Notes: generated by a model not told the origin, from the sequence alone. A DNA stretch of 64,000 nucleotides from Acidovorax sp. NCPPB 3576 (GCF_028473605.1 NZ_CP097267.1:1852501-1916500), one strand, 5' to 3'; positions 1-8,731 are shown, counted from the stretch's first letter. Numbers and translations are program-made.

Positions 1-144
1 CGCAACGATTTCCTGCACTACGGCAGCGACCTGGCCGCCCGCGTGCGCGCGTGGAGCGCGGCCACTTCGGCCAGCCGCCAGTTGGCCGACGAGTTCGCCG
101 AATGGCTGCGCCGGCCCGACCCGGCGGTGGTGCTGCCGCTCTGA
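1..144 (+). CDS. C-terminal end of an unknown protein (partial)
   Basis: The first reading frame is open from the window edge to a TGA, giving the last 47 residues of a protein (ending DPAVVLPL). The piece is amphipathic and probably helical, with many Ala, Arg and Leu. Codon use is the GC-rich pattern of its neighbours, so I take it as a real gene end. I do not recognise the family from so short a tail. It converges on the alcohol dehydrogenase gene, with 37 bp between the two stops. Confidence 0.5.
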   Translation, partial: RNDFLHYGSDLAARVRAWSAATSASRQLADEFAEWLRRPDPAVVLPL

Positions 145-181
145 CCTTCGGCCGCCGCTGGCCGGCGCTGGGGCCCCGTGG

Positions 182-1318
182 CTACATCGATTCGGCGAGC
201 ATCGCCCGGTAGTCGTCCACGCTGGCCTCGCGCGGGTTGGTCTTGTGGCAGTGGTCGGCCATGGCGCCTTCGATCACGGCGCCGAACAGCGCTTCGGTCA
301 CGCCCATCGCGGCCAGGCCCGTGGGCAGCCCCAGCCGCGCGCTCATGTCGCGGATGGCCTCGGGAATGTCGCCCGCGGACGCCAGCCCCATGGCGTGGGC
401 CATGCGCTCCAGGCGCCGGTCTTTCTGCACGGCGGGGTCCTGCGCGTTGAAGCGCACCACGGCGGGCAGGAACACCGCGTTCAGCGTGCCGTGGTGCAGC
501 CGCGGGTTCACGCCGCCCAGGCTGTGGCTCAGCGAATGCACGCAGCCCAGCCCTTTCTGGAACGCCATCGCGCCTTGCATGCTTGCGCTCATCATGTTCA
601 GGCGGGCCTCGCGGTCGCTGCCGTCGCGCGTGGCGCGTTCGATGTGCGCCCAGCCGCGCGTGAGCCCCTCCAGCGCGATGCCGTCGGCCGGCGGGTTGAA
701 GGCCGAGGACATGAAGGTCTCCATGCAGTGCGCGATCGCGTCCATGCCGGTGGCCGCCGTCAGCGCGGGCGGCAGGCCCAGGGTCAGGCCCGGGTCGCAG
801 ATGGCCATCTTGGGCACCAGGTGCCACGAGTGGAAGCCAAGCTTGCGGTGGTCGTCCACGATGATGATCGCGCCGCGCGCCACCTCGCTGCCGGTGCCGG
901 CGGTGGTGGGCACGGCAATCAGCGGCACGGCGCGCTCGGTGATGCGCGGCGAGCCGCCCTCGATGGTGGCGTAGTGCGTGAGCGGCCCTTCGTGCGTGGC
1001 CGCGATGGCGATGCCCTTGGCGCAGTCGATGGCCGAGCCGCCGCCCACCGCGACGAGGCCGTCGCAGCCCTGGTCGCGGTACACCTGCACGGCGGCGCGC
1101 ACGGCGGCTTCGGTGGGGTTGGAGGGCGTCTGGTCGAACACGGCCACGGGCACGCCGGCCAGTGCATCCAGCGCGTGCTGCAGCACGCCCGCGGCCTTCA
1201 CGCCGGGGTCGGTCACCACGAGCGGGCGCGTGATGCCCACGCGGTCGCACTCCTGTTTCAGGAGCTTGATGGCGCCGAATTCGAACTGGATCTGGGTGAC
1301 GTAGTAGATGAAGGCCAT
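182..1318 (-). CDS. iron-containing alcohol dehydrogenase
   Basis: A 378-residue group III (iron-type) alcohol dehydrogenase, the normal length for the family, cytosolic and NAD(P)-dependent. The N-terminal dinucleotide-binding half has GGGSAIDCAK at about residues 92-101 and PTTAGTGSE at about 137-145. The C-terminal half carries the expected metal ligands: Asp193 and His197 in DAIAH, a His in the CVHSLSHSLGG stretch near 263, and a His in LHHGTLNA near 277. The substrate cannot be read from sequence; relatives include butanol, 1,3-propanediol and maleylacetate-type enzymes. It is divergent from the exported hydratase-like gene, with about 75 bp between starts. The ATG at 1318 begins the conserved N-terminus directly. 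Confidence 0.9.
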   Translation of the reverse strand: MAFIYYVTQIQFEFGAIKLLKQECDRVGITRPLVVTDPGVKAAGVLQHALDALAGVPVAVFDQTPSNPTEAAVRAAVQVYRDQGCDGLVAVGGGSAIDCAKGIAIAATHEGPLTHYATIEGGSPRITERAVPLIAVPTTAGTGSEVARGAIIIVDDHRKLGFHSWHLVPKMAICDPGLTLGLPPALTAATGMDAIAHCMETFMSSAFNPPADGIALEGLTRGWAHIERATRDGSDREARLNMMSASMQGAMAFQKGLGCVHSLSHSLGGVNPRLHHGTLNAVFLPAVVRFNAQDPAVQKDRRLERMAHAMGLASAGDIPEAIRDMSARLGLPTGLAAMGVTEALFGAVIEGAMADHCHKTNPREASVDDYRAMLAESM

Positions 1319-1394
1319 GGTGGATTGCGAGGATGCGCGCAGGGCGCGGTTTGGTTAGCATGCCGGCCAGCCAATCTACAACCGGGAGCCCTCC

Positions 1395-2264
1395 ATGGCC
1401 ATGCAGCAAACCCTCATCGCCGCCGTGCTGGCGGTCGCCTGTGCGACAACCGCGCAGGCCGAATGCCTGAGCGACGCCCAGGTGGCCGAGATGGCCGCCC
1501 ATTACTCGGGCAAGACCCCCGCCGCCAACCTGCCTGCCCTGAGCGATGCCGATGCTGCCTGCACCCGCGCCAAGTTCAATGCCTTGCTGGCGCAGCGCCT
1601 TGGCAAGGTGGTGGGCTACAAGGCCGGGCTGACCAACCCTGCGGTGCAAAAGCGATTCGGCACCGACAAGCCGGTGTGGGGCAAGCTGTACGAAGGCATG
1701 GTGCTGCGCGATGGCGCCGTGGTGGATGCGGCGTTCGGCGCGCGCCCGCTGTTCGAGGCCGACATGCTGGTGCGCGTGAAGAGCGCCGCCATCAACCATG
1801 CGCGCACGCCGATGGAGGTGCTGGAGCACATCGACCAGGTCATCCCTTTCATCGAGCTGCCCGACCTGCTGGTGCAGGCGCCGCCGCAGCTCGACGGGGC
1901 TGGCGTGGCGGCCATCAACGTGGGGGCTCGGCTGGGCGTGGCCGGCGCCCCCATCGCCGTGCCGCGCCTGCGCGCGGAGCGCTATGCGATGGTCGATGCG
2001 CTGCAGAACATGGCGGTGACGCTCACCGATGGCCAGGGCGCGCGGCTGGGTGGCGGCAAGGGCAGCGACATCCTGGGCCACCCGCTCAACGCCGTCGTCT
2101 GGCTGGCCGAGGCGCTGGCCAAGGAGGACCTCACCCTGCAGCCGGGCGATCTGGTGAGCCTGGGGTCGTTCTCCGCGCTGCTGCCGCCGCAGCCGGGGCT
2201 GGCGGTCACCGCCACCTTCGACGGGCTGCCGGGCGCAGCGCCGGTGCGCGTGACGTTCCGGTGA
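1395..2264 (+). CDS. exported 2-keto-4-pentenoate hydratase / FAH-fold protein
   Basis: 289 residues with a clear signal peptide: a hydrophobic segment ending in TAQA, cleaved near residue 22. The mature part resembles the MhpD / fumarylacetoacetate hydrolase fold, with VGYKAGLTNPAVQKRFG, the acidic VIPFIELPDL stretch and a C-terminal GDLVSLGSFSALLPPQPG. Family members act in the cytosol on 2-keto acids from aromatic degradation, so a periplasmic form is unusual and its substrate is unknown. The start is preceded by GGGAG. It is divergent from the alcohol dehydrogenase and followed by an esterase on the same strand; no shared pathway is evident. Confidence 0.8.
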   Translation: MAMQQTLIAAVLAVACATTAQAECLSDAQVAEMAAHYSGKTPAANLPALSDADAACTRAKFNALLAQRLGKVVGYKAGLTNPAVQKRFGTDKPVWGKLYEGMVLRDGAVVDAAFGARPLFEADMLVRVKSAAINHARTPMEVLEHIDQVIPFIELPDLLVQAPPQLDGAGVAAINVGARLGVAGAPIAVPRLRAERYAMVDALQNMAVTLTDGQGARLGGGKGSDILGHPLNAVVWLAEALAKEDLTLQPGDLVSLGSFSALLPPQPGLAVTATFDGLPGAAPVRVTFR

Positions 2265-2404
2265 TGCGCTGCCGTTGAGCGAGGGCCGGGAACGCCGGCC
2301 CGGGTCTAATGACCCGGCCCGCCTGCCCACGGCCGAGTTGCGGGATGATCGGGCGCTTGTCCTTTTGGCCCTCTCTTCTTCGCCGCCCCGCGCGGCCCGC
2401 GACC

Positions 2405-3367
2405 GTGACATCTTCCGCCCCATCCCCCGCCCGGCTCACCCCGCAGATGCGCAGCGTCATCGACCGCATGGAGCGCGCCGGCCGGCCGCCCCTGCACACC
2501 CTGGCCCCGGCCGAGGCCCGTGCCGCCTACGAGGCCGGCGCCGGCGTGCTCGAAGTGCCCAAGGCCGCCCTCGAACGCGTGGAAGACCTGCACATCCCCG
2601 CCCGCGACGGCCATGCCCTGCCGGCCCGCCTGTACGCCCCCACGCGCGGTGCGCCGCTGCCGGTGCTGCTGTACCTGCACGGCGGGGGCTTCACCATCGG
2701 CAGCGTGGCCACGCACGACGTGCTGTGCCGCGAACTGGCCCGGCTGGCGGGCTGCATGGTGGTGTCGCTGGACTACCGGCTGGCGCCCGAGCATCGCTTT
2801 CCCACGGCTTCCAACGATGCGTGGGATGCGCTGGTGTGGCTGGCCGCGCAGGCCCGCGCGCTAGGCGCCGACCCGGCGCGCATCGCCGTCGGGGGCGACA
2901 GCGCGGGCGGCACGCTGGCCGCCGTCAATGCCATCCTGGCGCGCGATGCCGGCCTGCCGCTCGCGCTGCAGCTGCTGTTCTACCCCGGCTGCACCGCGCA
3001 CCAGGACACGCCTTCGCACACTGCGTTCGCCCACGGCCTGGTGCTGGAGGAGCCCGCCATCACCTGGTTCTTCGGCAACTACGTGCGCGGGCCCGCAGAC
3101 CGCGACGACTGGCGCTTCGCCCCGCTGAACGCGCCCGACGTCGATGGCGTGGCGCCGGCCTGGATCGGGCTGGCCGAATGCGATCCGCTGGTGGACGAGG
3201 GCGTGGCGTATGCCGACAAGCTGCGCGCCGCCGGCGTGACGGTCGATCTGGAGATCTACCGCGGCGTGACGCACGAGTTCATCAAGATGGGCCGCGCGAT
3301 CACGCAAGCCCGGCAGGCGCATGCGGACGCGGCGCAGGCGCTGCGCACGGCGTTCGGGCTGGCCTGA
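2405..3367 (+). CDS. alpha/beta hydrolase, HSL-type esterase/lipase
   Basis: A hormone-sensitive-lipase-like carboxylesterase (family IV). Numbering from the GTG used here, the oxyanion motif HGGG is at about 92-95, the nucleophile lies in GDSAGG (Ser near 166), the acid in ECDPLVDEG (Asp near 260) and the base in GVTHEF (His near 290), so the triad is complete. Such enzymes cleave short acyl esters in the cytosol. The start is uncertain: the frame is open from ATG 2309 and ATG 2345, but the family N-terminus (LTPQMRSVIDRM) begins just after the GTG. The gene follows the hydratase-like gene by about 140 bp and could share its transcript. Confidence 0.85.
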   Translation: MTSSAPSPARLTPQMRSVIDRMERAGRPPLHTLAPAEARAAYEAGAGVLEVPKAALERVEDLHIPARDGHALPARLYAPTRGAPLPVLLYLHGGGFTIGSVATHDVLCRELARLAGCMVVSLDYRLAPEHRFPTASNDAWDALVWLAAQARALGADPARIAVGGDSAGGTLAAVNAILARDAGLPLALQLLFYPGCTAHQDTPSHTAFAHGLVLEEPAITWFFGNYVRGPADRDDWRFAPLNAPDVDGVAPAWIGLAECDPLVDEGVAYADKLRAAGVTVDLEIYRGVTHEFIKMGRAITQARQAHADAAQALRTAFGLA

Positions 3368-3386
3368 GCGGGGTGGCCGTGCCGGC

Positions 3387-3812
3387 TCAGCGCTTCTTGC
3401 AGGAGGCGGTGATCAGCTTGCGCGCCGGCTCGCCCGGCATGCCGGCGAAAGACACGGGCGCCTCGTCTTCCTTGAATTCCTCGCGGGCCGTCACCGGGCC
3501 TTGCCATCCAGGTTCCGCGTAGTAGTTCAGCGCGAGATACCACCCTTTTTGCGTGCCGCAATCGACCACGGCCAAGCCCCTGAACGAGCGGTAGGGGTGC
3601 TTGCGGTAGCTCGCGCGCTGGGTGCTGCGCGACACGCGCACTTCCATGGTGAACTGGTTCTGCCAGGGAATCTGCGTGGGATTGATCTGCACCAGGTCGC
3701 CCGCCCTGTCATCCGGAAAGCCATGGATCGTGAGCCATTCTTCGTCGGTTTGCGCATGGGCCTGGGCTGCCAGGAGCAGGGCGGCTAACAGGGCAGGGCG
3801 CAGGGGGGACAC
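3387..3812 (-). CDS. small exported protein, adhesin-E-like
   Basis: 141 residues from a GTG preceded by GGAGG on the reverse strand. Residues 1-21 form a signal peptide ending AQAHAQ. The mature part starts with an EEWLTIHG motif, has VQINPTQI, then MEVRVSRSTQRASYR, a VVDCG Cys and a terminal ASCKKR Cys that could form a disulfide, and NYYAEPGWQGP. This matches my memory of the surface-adhesin protein E-like exported proteins common in Comamonadaceae; function there is not established. The reading frame is open upstream to a TTG at 3836, but the GTG has the ribosome site. The insertion sequence ends 45 bp upstream of the start and probably separates the gene from its native promoter. Its stop lies 19 bp from the esterase stop (convergent). 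Confidence 0.7.
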   Translation of the reverse strand: MSPLRPALLAALLLAAQAHAQTDEEWLTIHGFPDDRAGDLVQINPTQIPWQNQFTMEVRVSRSTQRASYRKHPYRSFRGLAVVDCGTQKGWYLALNYYAEPGWQGPVTAREEFKEDEAPVSFAGMPGEPARKLITASCKKR

Positions 3813-3900
3813 GGAGCCTCCAAGGGTGGGGTGCAAACGGTACAGCGCCGGATCTTAGAGCCTGTTCAAAGTCTCGCTGAGGGTGTGAGAAGCTCGGGAA

Positions 3901-4275
3901 GTGAGAAAGAGCTATCCCAGCGACATCAGTCGCGAACAATTCGAGACCGTCAAGCCGCTGCTGGAGAGTGCGCGCAGGAAGACTGCGCCGCGCAGGGTGG
4001 ATTTGTACGAGGTGTTCTGTGCAGTGCTGTACCTGCTCAGAAGCGGTTGCCAGTGGCGCATGCTGCCCGAGGATTTCCCCAAGTGGCGCACTGTGCACGC
4101 GTACTTTGCGATCTGGAGTGAGCCGCGTGAGGGTGGCAGCCTGCTTCAGCAGGCTTTAAAAAAATCAGGTTGGCGTGGTCCGAGAGAGACTGGGGCGCAG
4201 CGCCTGCAGCGCGTTCTTGATCGTGGACGCGCAGAGCGTGAAGAACACGGACACGGCGGCCTCGAAGGGCTATGA
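3901..4275 (+). CDS. IS5-family transposase, first frame (OrfA)
   Basis: This frame encodes the N-terminal part of the transposase: a helix-turn-helix-like DUF4096-type domain (SDISREQFETVKPLL, then GCQWRMLPEDFPKWRTVHAYF). Residues after about 88 (from SGWRG on) look out of frame. The natural protein switches into the next frame at a T3A7 run (4155-4164) through ALKKNQVG and continues as OrfB. Reading the two as one product gives the expected length of about 263 residues. The switch is +1 (or -2), by ribosomal or transcriptional slippage on the A run; that it really occurs is inference from the family. Confidence 0.85.
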   Translation: MRKSYPSDISREQFETVKPLLESARRKTAPRRVDLYEVFCAVLYLLRSGCQWRMLPEDFPKWRTVHAYFAIWSEPREGGSLLQQALKKSGWRGPRETGAQRLQRVLDRGRAEREEHGHGGLEGL

Positions 4276-4693
4276 CGCGGGCAAGAAGGTCTCCGGCATC
4301 AAGCGCCACATTGCAGTGGACACCCAAGGACTGCCGCATGCCATTGCGGTGACCACAGCAGAGGTGACGGACCGCAAAGGGGCCTTGCAGGCACTGCAGC
4401 GCTGCAAACCAGCTCTGGGTCGGATGCAAACCCTGCTGTGTGACAGCGGCTATGTGGGTAAACCTTTCGCTCAGGGCGTCCAAGACATTCTGGGCGGACA
4501 TGTCAGGGTGCAGATTGCCAAGCGCAGTGAACTGCATACGTTCAAGGTGATGCCCCAACGCTGGGTGGTTGAGCGTAGTTTTGCATGGCTGGAGAAGAAC
4601 CGGCGGTTGTGGAAGAACTGCGAGAGACTGCTCAACACCAGCCTGCAGTTGATTCACCTGGCGTTCTTGGCGCTACTGCTCAAAAGACTTTGA
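4175..4693 (+). CDS. IS5-family transposase, second frame (OrfB), DDE catalytic part
   Basis: 172 residues with the catalytic core of an IS5 transposase: the first Asp in FLIVDAQSVKN, KGYDAGKKVSGIKRHIAVD, the second Asp in LLCDSGYVG, and the C-terminal WVVERSFAWLEKNRRL with the catalytic Glu. It is probably made only as a fusion with OrfA. The frame opens right after an in-frame TAA at 4157-4159, overlapping the A7 slippery run. All catalytic motifs are present, so the element may be active. Confidence 0.85.
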   Translation: MVRERLGRSACSAFLIVDAQSVKNTDTAASKGYDAGKKVSGIKRHIAVDTQGLPHAIAVTTAEVTDRKGALQALQRCKPALGRMQTLLCDSGYVGKPFAQGVQDILGGHVRVQIAKRSELHTFKVMPQRWVVERSFAWLEKNRRLWKNCERLLNTSLQLIHLAFLALLLKRL

Positions 4694-4802
4694 ACAGGCT
4701 CTTATGCGATCCACGTCGCCCCGCAATGACCTGGATCAAGGCCGCAAAGCCGCATCAGGGTAATCCTGCGAAGGGGCGCGCCGCTGCGCTCCCTAAAATC
4801 TG

Positions 4803-4813
4803 TTGCACTGCAA
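4803..4813. promoter_or_regulatory. candidate PhaR operator, perfect palindrome
   Basis: TTGCACTGCAA is a perfect inverted repeat with a one-base centre, about 40 bp upstream of the phaR start. PhaR proteins of other bacteria bind TGC/GCA-type inverted repeats and repress their own gene, so this is a plausible autoregulatory site. The assignment rests on position and symmetry only. Confidence 0.4.
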
Positions 4814-4854
4814 ACCATCAAATCATGGTGCCCCGCGCACCCCAGGAGCCCGCT

Positions 4855-5394
4855 GTGCCAGAAACAATGTCCCCCCCAACCCCCTCGACCGCACAGCAGA
4901 GGATCATCAAGAAGTACCCCAACCGCCGGCTGTACGACACCTCCACCTCCACCTACATCACCCTGGCCGAGGTCAAGCAGCTCGTGATGGCGGGCGAACA
5001 CGTGGTGGTGCGCGACGCCAAGACCAGCGAAGACCTCACGCGCAGCATCCTGCTGCAGATCATTCTGGAAGAGGAAGCCGGCGGCGCGCCCATGTTCACC
5101 GAGGCCGTGCTGGCCAACATCATCCGCTTCTACGGCCACGCCATGCAGGGCTTCATGGGCGCCTATCTTGAAAAGAACGTGCAGGTGTTCACCGACATCC
5201 AGACCAAGATGGCCGAGCAGTCCAAGGGCATCACCCCCGAGATGTGGTCGCAGTTCATGAACCTGCAATCGCCCATGTTCAAAGGCGTCATGGGCAGCTA
5301 TGTGGACCAGTCCCAGGCCATCTTCACGCAGATGCAGGAGCAGATGCAAAAGCAGACCGAGCAGATGCTGGGCGCCTTCGGTATCAAGCGCTGA
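4855..5394 (+). CDS. phaR: polyhydroxyalkanoate synthesis repressor PhaR
   Basis: About 179 residues. The N-terminal PHA accumulation-regulator DNA-binding domain has [19 protein letters not shown] at about residues 19-37, followed by the PHB_acc repeats ([21 protein letters not shown]) and a helical C-terminus rich in Gln and Met that can bind PHA granules. PhaR represses phasin genes and its own gene until granules titrate it. The start is set at a GTG with AGGAG six bases before it; in-frame ATGs at 4825 and 4867 are alternatives. The insertion sequence ends about 150 bp upstream and may affect the promoter. rimO follows at 58 bp. Confidence 0.93.
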   Translation: MPETMSPPTPSTAQQRIIKKYPNRRLYDTSTSTYITLAEVKQLVMAGEHVVVRDAKTSEDLTRSILLQIILEEEAGGAPMFTEAVLANIIRFYGHAMQGFMGAYLEKNVQVFTDIQTKMAEQSKGITPEMWSQFMNLQSPMFKGVMGSYVDQSQAIFTQMQEQMQKQTEQMLGAFGIKR

Positions 5395-5452
5395 AAAGCG
5401 CGCCGCGCGGCCCGCCGAAAGGCCCTGCGGCCAGAACTGGGACAATAGGGGG

Positions 5453-6844
5453 ATGAGCGAAGTACTCTCCCCCACGAAAATCCCCAAAGTCGGCTTCGTC
5501 AGCCTGGGCTGCCCCAAGGCCTTGACTGACTCCGAACTGATCCTCACGCAACTGAGCGCAGAGGGCTACCAGACCTCCAAGACCTTCGAAGGTGCCGACC
5601 TCGTCATCGTCAACACCTGCGGCTTCATCGACGATGCGGTCAAGGAAAGCCTGGACACCATCGGCGAGGCGCTGGCCGAGAACGGCAAGGTCATCGTCAC
5701 CGGCTGCCTGGGCGCGCGCTCCGGCGAGGGCGGCGGCAACCTGGTGCGCCAGATGCACCCCAGCGTGCTGGCCGTCACCGGCCCCCACGCCACGCAGGAG
5801 GTCATGGATGCCGTCCACCTGAACCTGCCCAAGCCGCACGATCCTTTCATCGACCTGGTGCCGGGCAGCTTCGGCGTGGCGGGCATCAAGCTCACGCCCA
5901 AGCACTACGCATACCTCAAGATCAGTGAGGGCTGCAACCACCGCTGCACCTTCTGCATCATCCCCTCGATGCGCGGCGACCTCGTCTCGCGCCCCATCGG
6001 CGACGTGCTGAGCGAGGCCAAGGCCCTGTTCGAAGGCGGCGTGAAGGAACTGCTGGTCATCAGCCAGGACACCTCGGCTTTCGGCGTCGATGTGAAGTAC
6101 CGTACCGGCTTCTGGGACGGCAAGCCCGTCAAGACCCGCATGCTGGAGCTGGTGCAGACGCTGGGCGAAATCGCCGAGCCCTACGGCGCTTGGGTGCGCC
6201 TGCACTACGTGTACCCGTACCCGAGCGTCGATGAGGTGATTCCCCTCATGGCGACGGGCAAGGTGCTGCCGTACCTGGACGTGCCGTTCCAGCACAGCCA
6301 CCCCGACGTGCTCAAGCGCATGAAGCGCCCCGCCAGCGGCGAGCGCAACCTGGAGCGCATCCAGCGCTGGCGCGAGGCCTGCCCCGAGATCGTCATCCGC
6401 AGCACCTTCATCGCCGGCTTTCCGGGCGAGACCGAAGAAGAGTTCCAGCACCTGCTGGACTTCGTGCGCGAGGCGCAGATCGACCGCGCGGGCTGCTTTG
6501 CCTACAGCGACGTGAACGGTGCGGTGGCCAACGAACTGCCCGGCATGCTGCCAATGGAATTGCGGGAAGAACGCCGCGCGCGCTTCATGGCCGTGGCAGA
6601 GGAAGTGTCCGCCGCCAAGCTGCGCGGCCGGGTGGGTGCCACCATGCAGGTGCTGGTCGATTCCGCACCGGCGCTGGGCCGCAAGGGCGGCACCGGCCGC
6701 ACCTATGCCGATGCGCCGGAGATCGACGGCGTGGTGCACCTGTTGCCGCCCGAGAAGATCAGCAAGACGATGAAGGTGGGCGAGTTCACCCGGGCCCGCA
6801 TCGTCGGCACGCAGGGGCACGATCTGGTCGCAGTGCCGATCTGA
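5453..6844 (+). CDS. rimO: ribosomal protein S12 methylthiotransferase RimO
   Basis: 463 residues. This radical-SAM methylthiotransferase adds a methylthio group to an aspartate of ribosomal protein S12. The N-terminal UPF0004 domain has cluster cysteines Cys20 ([12 protein letters not shown]), Cys56 (NTCGF) and Cys85. The radical-SAM CxxxCxxC motif is GCNHRCTFC with Cys161, 165 and 168. A TRAM domain closes the protein ([29 protein letters not shown] region). The PKALTDSE signature separates RimO from MiaB. The ATG at 5453 starts just before KVGFVSLGC. It lies on the same strand as phaR, probably with its own promoter. Confidence 0.96.
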   Translation: MSEVLSPTKIPKVGFVSLGCPKALTDSELILTQLSAEGYQTSKTFEGADLVIVNTCGFIDDAVKESLDTIGEALAENGKVIVTGCLGARSGEGGGNLVRQMHPSVLAVTGPHATQEVMDAVHLNLPKPHDPFIDLVPGSFGVAGIKLTPKHYAYLKISEGCNHRCTFCIIPSMRGDLVSRPIGDVLSEAKALFEGGVKELLVISQDTSAFGVDVKYRTGFWDGKPVKTRMLELVQTLGEIAEPYGAWVRLHYVYPYPSVDEVIPLMATGKVLPYLDVPFQHSHPDVLKRMKRPASGERNLERIQRWREACPEIVIRSTFIAGFPGETEEEFQHLLDFVREAQIDRAGCFAYSDVNGAVANELPGMLPMELREERRARFMAVAEEVSAAKLRGRVGATMQVLVDSAPALGRKGGTGRTYADAPEIDGVVHLLPPEKISKTMKVGEFTRARIVGTQGHDLVAVPI

Positions 6845-6934
6845 TTCAGCCCCTGGGCTGTGCAGCGGCCGCCCGCCAAGGCGGGCGCCGAGGACCCCAA
6901 GCACCGTCACGGAGCGGGGCCACGCGGGGGAGGG

Positions 6935-7441
6935 CTAGTTGGTCGGATACGCCGTCAACAAGATCCACTGGCCTTTGACCACTTCGAAATCGAGCTGGAT
7001 GTTGGAGAACTGCGATTTCGTTTTGGCCGTGCATTCGCCTTTGGCGTTGGCGGCCGTGCAATTGAAGCCGCCGATCAGGTCCTTTTTCAGCACGCTGTAG
7101 ACCGTCACCTTCTGCCGGGCATGTGCGCCCGAGCAATCGACGGCGTCGCCCTTGTATTTTTTCGGGTCCTGGTAGTTGTTCCAGAAGCCGCTGTATTCCG
7201 CGACGCTGGAGAACAAGGTCTTGTCTTTCTGGCTGGAGCCAGCCGGAGGCGTCGCACCGAAGATGTGCTGGTTGAGGTGGCCGCCAGCCGCGTTGTTACT
7301 GGCCGAGACAGCGCTTTGCTGCACGGAAGTCATGGCGCGGCATTCGGCGGCGTTGGCCGGGCGGCTGAGGACGGGTGCCACGATCAGCATGGCCATGGCA
7401 GAGAGCGCGAAAGGGGTCTTGAAAAAGCGGGCTGTATGCAT
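6935..7441 (-). CDS. small exported protein of unknown function
   Basis: 168 residues with a signal peptide (hydrophobic LSAMAMLIVAPVL, cleavage near ANA-A, residue 31). The mature part has four cysteines (AECRA, VDCSG, FNCTA, GECTA), an even number compatible with two disulfides in the periplasm. A GHLNQHIFG motif and the C-terminal KGQWILLTAYPT recur in uncharacterised exported proteins, but I cannot assign a named family. It has a good ATG and codon use like its neighbours. It converges on rimO and has no obvious operon partner. Confidence 0.65.
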   Translation of the reverse strand: MHTARFFKTPFALSAMAMLIVAPVLSRPANAAECRAMTSVQQSAVSASNNAAGGHLNQHIFGATPPAGSSQKDKTLFSSVAEYSGFWNNYQDPKKYKGDAVDCSGAHARQKVTVYSVLKKDLIGGFNCTAANAKGECTAKTKSQFSNIQLDFEVVKGQWILLTAYPTN

Positions 7442-7742
7442 TCGGGGCTCCTTGGGGTGTTCGCATTGCGAGGGCGCTACCGGAGGGTTTTCGAAGATGC
7501 CAGGCCCCGCGTTCAGGCGCCAATTCTTTGGCTGCTGGAGGTTGCGGTGCCGGCCGGTTTTTGCACCGTTTCTTCCACCGTTCCGGTCATTGGATTTTCG
7601 GGAAGGGCTCGGCGCGGCGCTCTGAAGATTGCATGAATCCTCCTGAATTTCGCTGAAACCAGCCCTTGCGCCTGAGCCTGTGCATGCCGGGGTCCGATTT
7701 CACCGCCTGTTGGCGCGCGCAGCGGCACGGTTCGCTGTGCGT
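7442..7742. other. intergenic stretch without a recognised gene
   Basis: About 300 bp between the start of the exported protein and the stop of the DMT exporter, both on the reverse strand. It must hold the promoter of the exported protein. The open frames crossing it are GC-driven and lack recognisable content. Confidence 0.4.
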
Positions 7743-8633
7743 TTATCGCTGCGCTGTGCGAGGCGAAGCCATCCGCCATCCAAAGTTCATCCCCGCCACG
7801 GCGACAAGAATGGCGGCCGCTCCGCCAACCTGCACCAGGCTCAGCCGATGACCGAATGCCCACGCATCCACCAGGATGGCAACGATGGGATAGATGAACG
7901 ACAGGACGCCCACCATCGACGTCGATATCTTTTGAATGGCGCTGTACAGCAGCGTGGACATCAGGCCGGTATGGACGAATCCAATGGCCAGCAGCAAGCT
8001 CCACGGATGAATGCCCGCCCCGGCACTGGGCCAAGTGGCGAAAGGAACGAGCAGCAGCGTGCCGACGATCAGCTGGATCAGGACGATCAGCCGTGGCGCC
8101 ATGCCGATGAGGCTTTTGGTGATGGCTGCGGCAATGGCATAGAAAAACGCGGCGGCCAGCGCCAAGCCGACGCCGCCCAGGTAATGGGAGGGATGCAGGC
8201 CGAACTCCCGTCCGCCGACGACGATGAGCACGAGACCGCCAAACGCCAGGCCCAGCCATCCGCCTTGCGAGGCCGTCAGCTTTTCTCGGAAGAGCAGGGC
8301 TCCGAACCCGGCCAGGATGAACGGCTGGACGTGGTAAGTCACGGTGGCCACCGCGATCGATGCCTGCGAATAGGCCGCAAACAGGAGGCCCCAACTGGCC
8401 GCCAGGGCGACACCGCCGAGCGCGGCCTTAACCATCTGCTTTTTGCTGATATCCCGGCTGCATGACGGGCCCGAAAGCAGGCAGGCGGCCACCATGGCCA
8501 CCGCCCCGAACGCGCACCGCCAGAAGACGACCGAGGCGGCAGGCATGTCGGTTTCGAGGACGAACCAGCCGACCGTTCCGGCGATGATCATGGCGGCAGT
8601 CATCTCCCACGTTCCTGCAGTCTTGGAGTTCAT
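7743..8633 (-). CDS. EamA-family (DMT) exporter
   Basis: 296 residues, about ten hydrophobic segments in two EamA halves (about 11-145 and 155-285), the usual architecture of inner-membrane drug/metabolite exporters such as RhtA or YdcZ-type metabolite pumps. Landmarks are VVFWRCAFGAVAM in the first half and YSAIQKISTSMVGVLSFIYPIVAILVDAWAFG in the second, broken here by no frameshift. The substrate is unknown. It is divergent from an XRE-cupin regulator gene 147 bp away, a common pairing in which the regulator controls the exporter. Confidence 0.88.
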   Translation of the reverse strand: MNSKTAGTWEMTAAMIIAGTVGWFVLETDMPAASVVFWRCAFGAVAMVAACLLSGPSCSRDISKKQMVKAALGGVALAASWGLLFAAYSQASIAVATVTYHVQPFILAGFGALLFREKLTASQGGWLGLAFGGLVLIVVGGREFGLHPSHYLGGVGLALAAAFFYAIAAAITKSLIGMAPRLIVLIQLIVGTLLLVPFATWPSAGAGIHPWSLLLAIGFVHTGLMSTLLYSAIQKISTSMVGVLSFIYPIVAILVDAWAFGHRLSLVQVGGAAAILVAVAGMNFGWRMASPRTAQR

Positions 8634-8731
8634 AGGTTTTCGCGTTGTGGATGGCCCGCCTTCAGGCGCCCCGGCTGAAAGGACGGTTTGTTTTTTAAAA
8701 AGAACGAGTGAACGTTATGATGAACAGCGCG

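Larger units (their letters stand above)
3858..4701 (+). mobile_element. IS5-family insertion sequence (IS427-like group), 844 bp
   Basis: Perfect 17-bp terminal inverted repeats, GAGCCTGTTCAAAGTCT at 3858-3874 and its reverse complement at 4685-4701, enclose a two-frame DDE transposase. The element is flanked by direct TTA triplets (3855-3857 and 4702-4704), the 3-bp target duplication usual for this group. Size, ends, target site and transposase sequence agree with the IS5 family. The intact ends and duplication suggest a fairly recent insertion. It landed between the adhesin-E-like gene and phaR. Confidence 0.95.

Noticed and set aside
18..2423. An 801-codon open frame on the reverse strand
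   Set aside because: It overlaps the dehydrogenase, hydratase and esterase genes in other frames; its product is Arg/His/Gly-rich low-complexity sequence typical of antisense frames in high-GC DNA.
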